In this document: piece by piece, positions 63,659 to 64,000 of the stretch | Layout: every line of letters begins with the position of its first letter | How positions within the stretch are numbered: the first letter of the stretch is position 1 | Assembly: GCA_030649935.1 (NCBI GenBank) | Contig: JAUSFN010000022.1 | Span: forward strand, 1 to 64,000 | Direction: 5' to 3' | From: Candidatus Planktophila sp. | GTDB lineage: Bacteria; Actinomycetota; Actinomycetes; Nanopelagicales; Nanopelagicaceae | DNA: 64,000 nucleotides | Position numbers and translations under genes: made by a program | The notes under the pieces: model-generated | Seen by the model: the letters and a program-made list of their open reading frames with translations, nothing else | The model's database searches: none | What the model was told of the DNA's origin: nothing

Positions 63659-63820
63659 ATGGAGCTATCCGAGAAAGATAGGAACGATTTCCTGAAACGT
63701 ATTGGTGCAGTACAAAAGGTCCGTAAAAATGGTGAAGAAGTTCCGGGGGAATATGTGGGCGAGGATGGCAAGGAATGGGACGATGACGACATCTTGATGC
63801 TGATTGCTTTCGGGTTTTAG
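63659..63820 (+). CDS. Small acidic protein (53 residues)
   Basis: Starts at the ATG at 63659 behind AAAGGGAG (MELSEKDRNDFLKRIGAV...). It is hydrophilic, with a basic centre (QKVRKNGEEVPGEY) and an acidic stretch (GEDGKEWDDDDILM) before a hydrophobic end (LIAFGF). No family recognised. It follows the stem-rich region at 63440-63640, which may be its leader. An earlier in-frame start would run through the last stem and is unlikely. Confidence 0.55.
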   Translation: MELSEKDRNDFLKRIGAVQKVRKNGEEVPGEYVGEDGKEWDDDDILMLIAFGF

Positions 63821-63852
63821 GAAAGAACCCTTAACACTAAAAAGCGAAGAGG

Positions 63853-63918
63853 CCTCACGCAACTAACTGTAGGGCTACTTAGAGTGTGCACCGCTGACGG
63901 GATTCGAATTCTCTATGG
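63853..63918 (-). pseudogene. Remnant of a tRNA-like gene and its terminator
   Basis: GGGATTCGAATTCTC and the hairpin-like CTCACGCAACTAACTGTAGGG resemble, base for base, the T arm and terminator of the tRNA-like gene at 56166, but D and anticodon arms cannot be built. It precedes the plus-strand unit at 63932 in the same arrangement as the intact cases. Confidence 0.5.
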
Positions 63919-63931
63919 AAAGCAACAAAAC

Positions 63932-64000
63932 TGATATTATTCACTCACTTCAGTCAGAAGGTTCTTTAACGCAAGAGTTACAGAGCAAAAGCCTTGCAGA
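63932..64000 (+). ncRNA. Short plus-strand unit 5 (cut by window edge)
   Basis: Extended -10 TGATATTAT (63932-63940), then CAGTCAGAAGGTTC and AAGAGTTACAGAG, followed by AAAGCCTTGCAGA, which looks like the 5' arm of a terminator whose partner lies beyond the window. The middle matches unit 4 at 57914. This shows that the family extends past the cluster at 56-58 kb. Confidence 0.45.

Overview
The window looks like a stretch of chromosome from a streamlined, low-GC actinobacterium. By eye the GC content is about 45%. Genes are tightly packed, with many one-base stop/start overlaps (TAATG). Actinobacterial hallmarks include a SAM-IV riboswitch before metYX, CGAAC-type SOS boxes between lexA and a LysM gene, a nrdR-nrdJ pair and a prpBCD cluster. 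A freshwater acI-type (Nanopelagicales-like) organism fits, but that placement is inference.

Positions 1-29,600 are mostly core metabolism: methionine (metY-metX under SAM-IV), riboflavin (ribD-ribE-ribBA-ribH under an FMN riboswitch), pyruvate phosphate dikinase, an FMN lactate dehydrogenase with a GntR regulator, and a five-gene run prpB-prpC-prpD-glycerate kinase-hydroxyacid dehydrogenase. These are followed by B12-dependent ribonucleotide reductase with NrdR, a VapBC module, LexA, malic enzyme and MoaA. A DinG helicase gene behind ribH carries an in-frame TAA.

Positions 29,700-48,300 form a molybdenum-enzyme region. A minus-strand run encodes form I aerobic CO dehydrogenase (coxM-coxS-coxL, with the AYRCSFR active-site motif), an XdhC-YHS fusion, CoxG, and five consecutive tiny single-span membrane proteins. 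A convergent plus-strand run encodes a CoxD-like MoxR ATPase, a CoxE-like VWA protein, an unknown 95-residue protein and a GIY-YIG-like protein. Cofactor genes (mocA-like, moeA, two more xdhC-like genes), katG, a membrane-anchored sulfite-oxidase-family enzyme and a secreted Rieske protein follow.

Positions 48,400-55,900 hold an AbiE-type toxin-antitoxin pair behind 20-bp direct repeats, DinB-like and YCII proteins, a ClpB lacking its N domain, and secreted beta-propeller proteins.

Positions 55,900-64,000 are an accessory region and the most unusual part. Three Arg-type tRNA-like genes on the minus strand each have an 18-nt anticodon arm. Each is paired with a short plus-strand unit that starts at a TGnTAnnnT promoter, carries a degenerate complement of the tRNA 5' half, and ends in an almost invariant GNRA-capped terminator. 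Similar units without a neighbouring tRNA occur as well. Interleaved are a duplicated ~370-bp element encoding matched 39-residue peptides, a deleted tspO copy next to intact tspO, and dispersed short repeats. A C5 methyltransferase island with two candidate endonucleases, a NYN-domain gene broken by TAA, and a possible structured RNA ahead of a 53-residue acidic protein follow.
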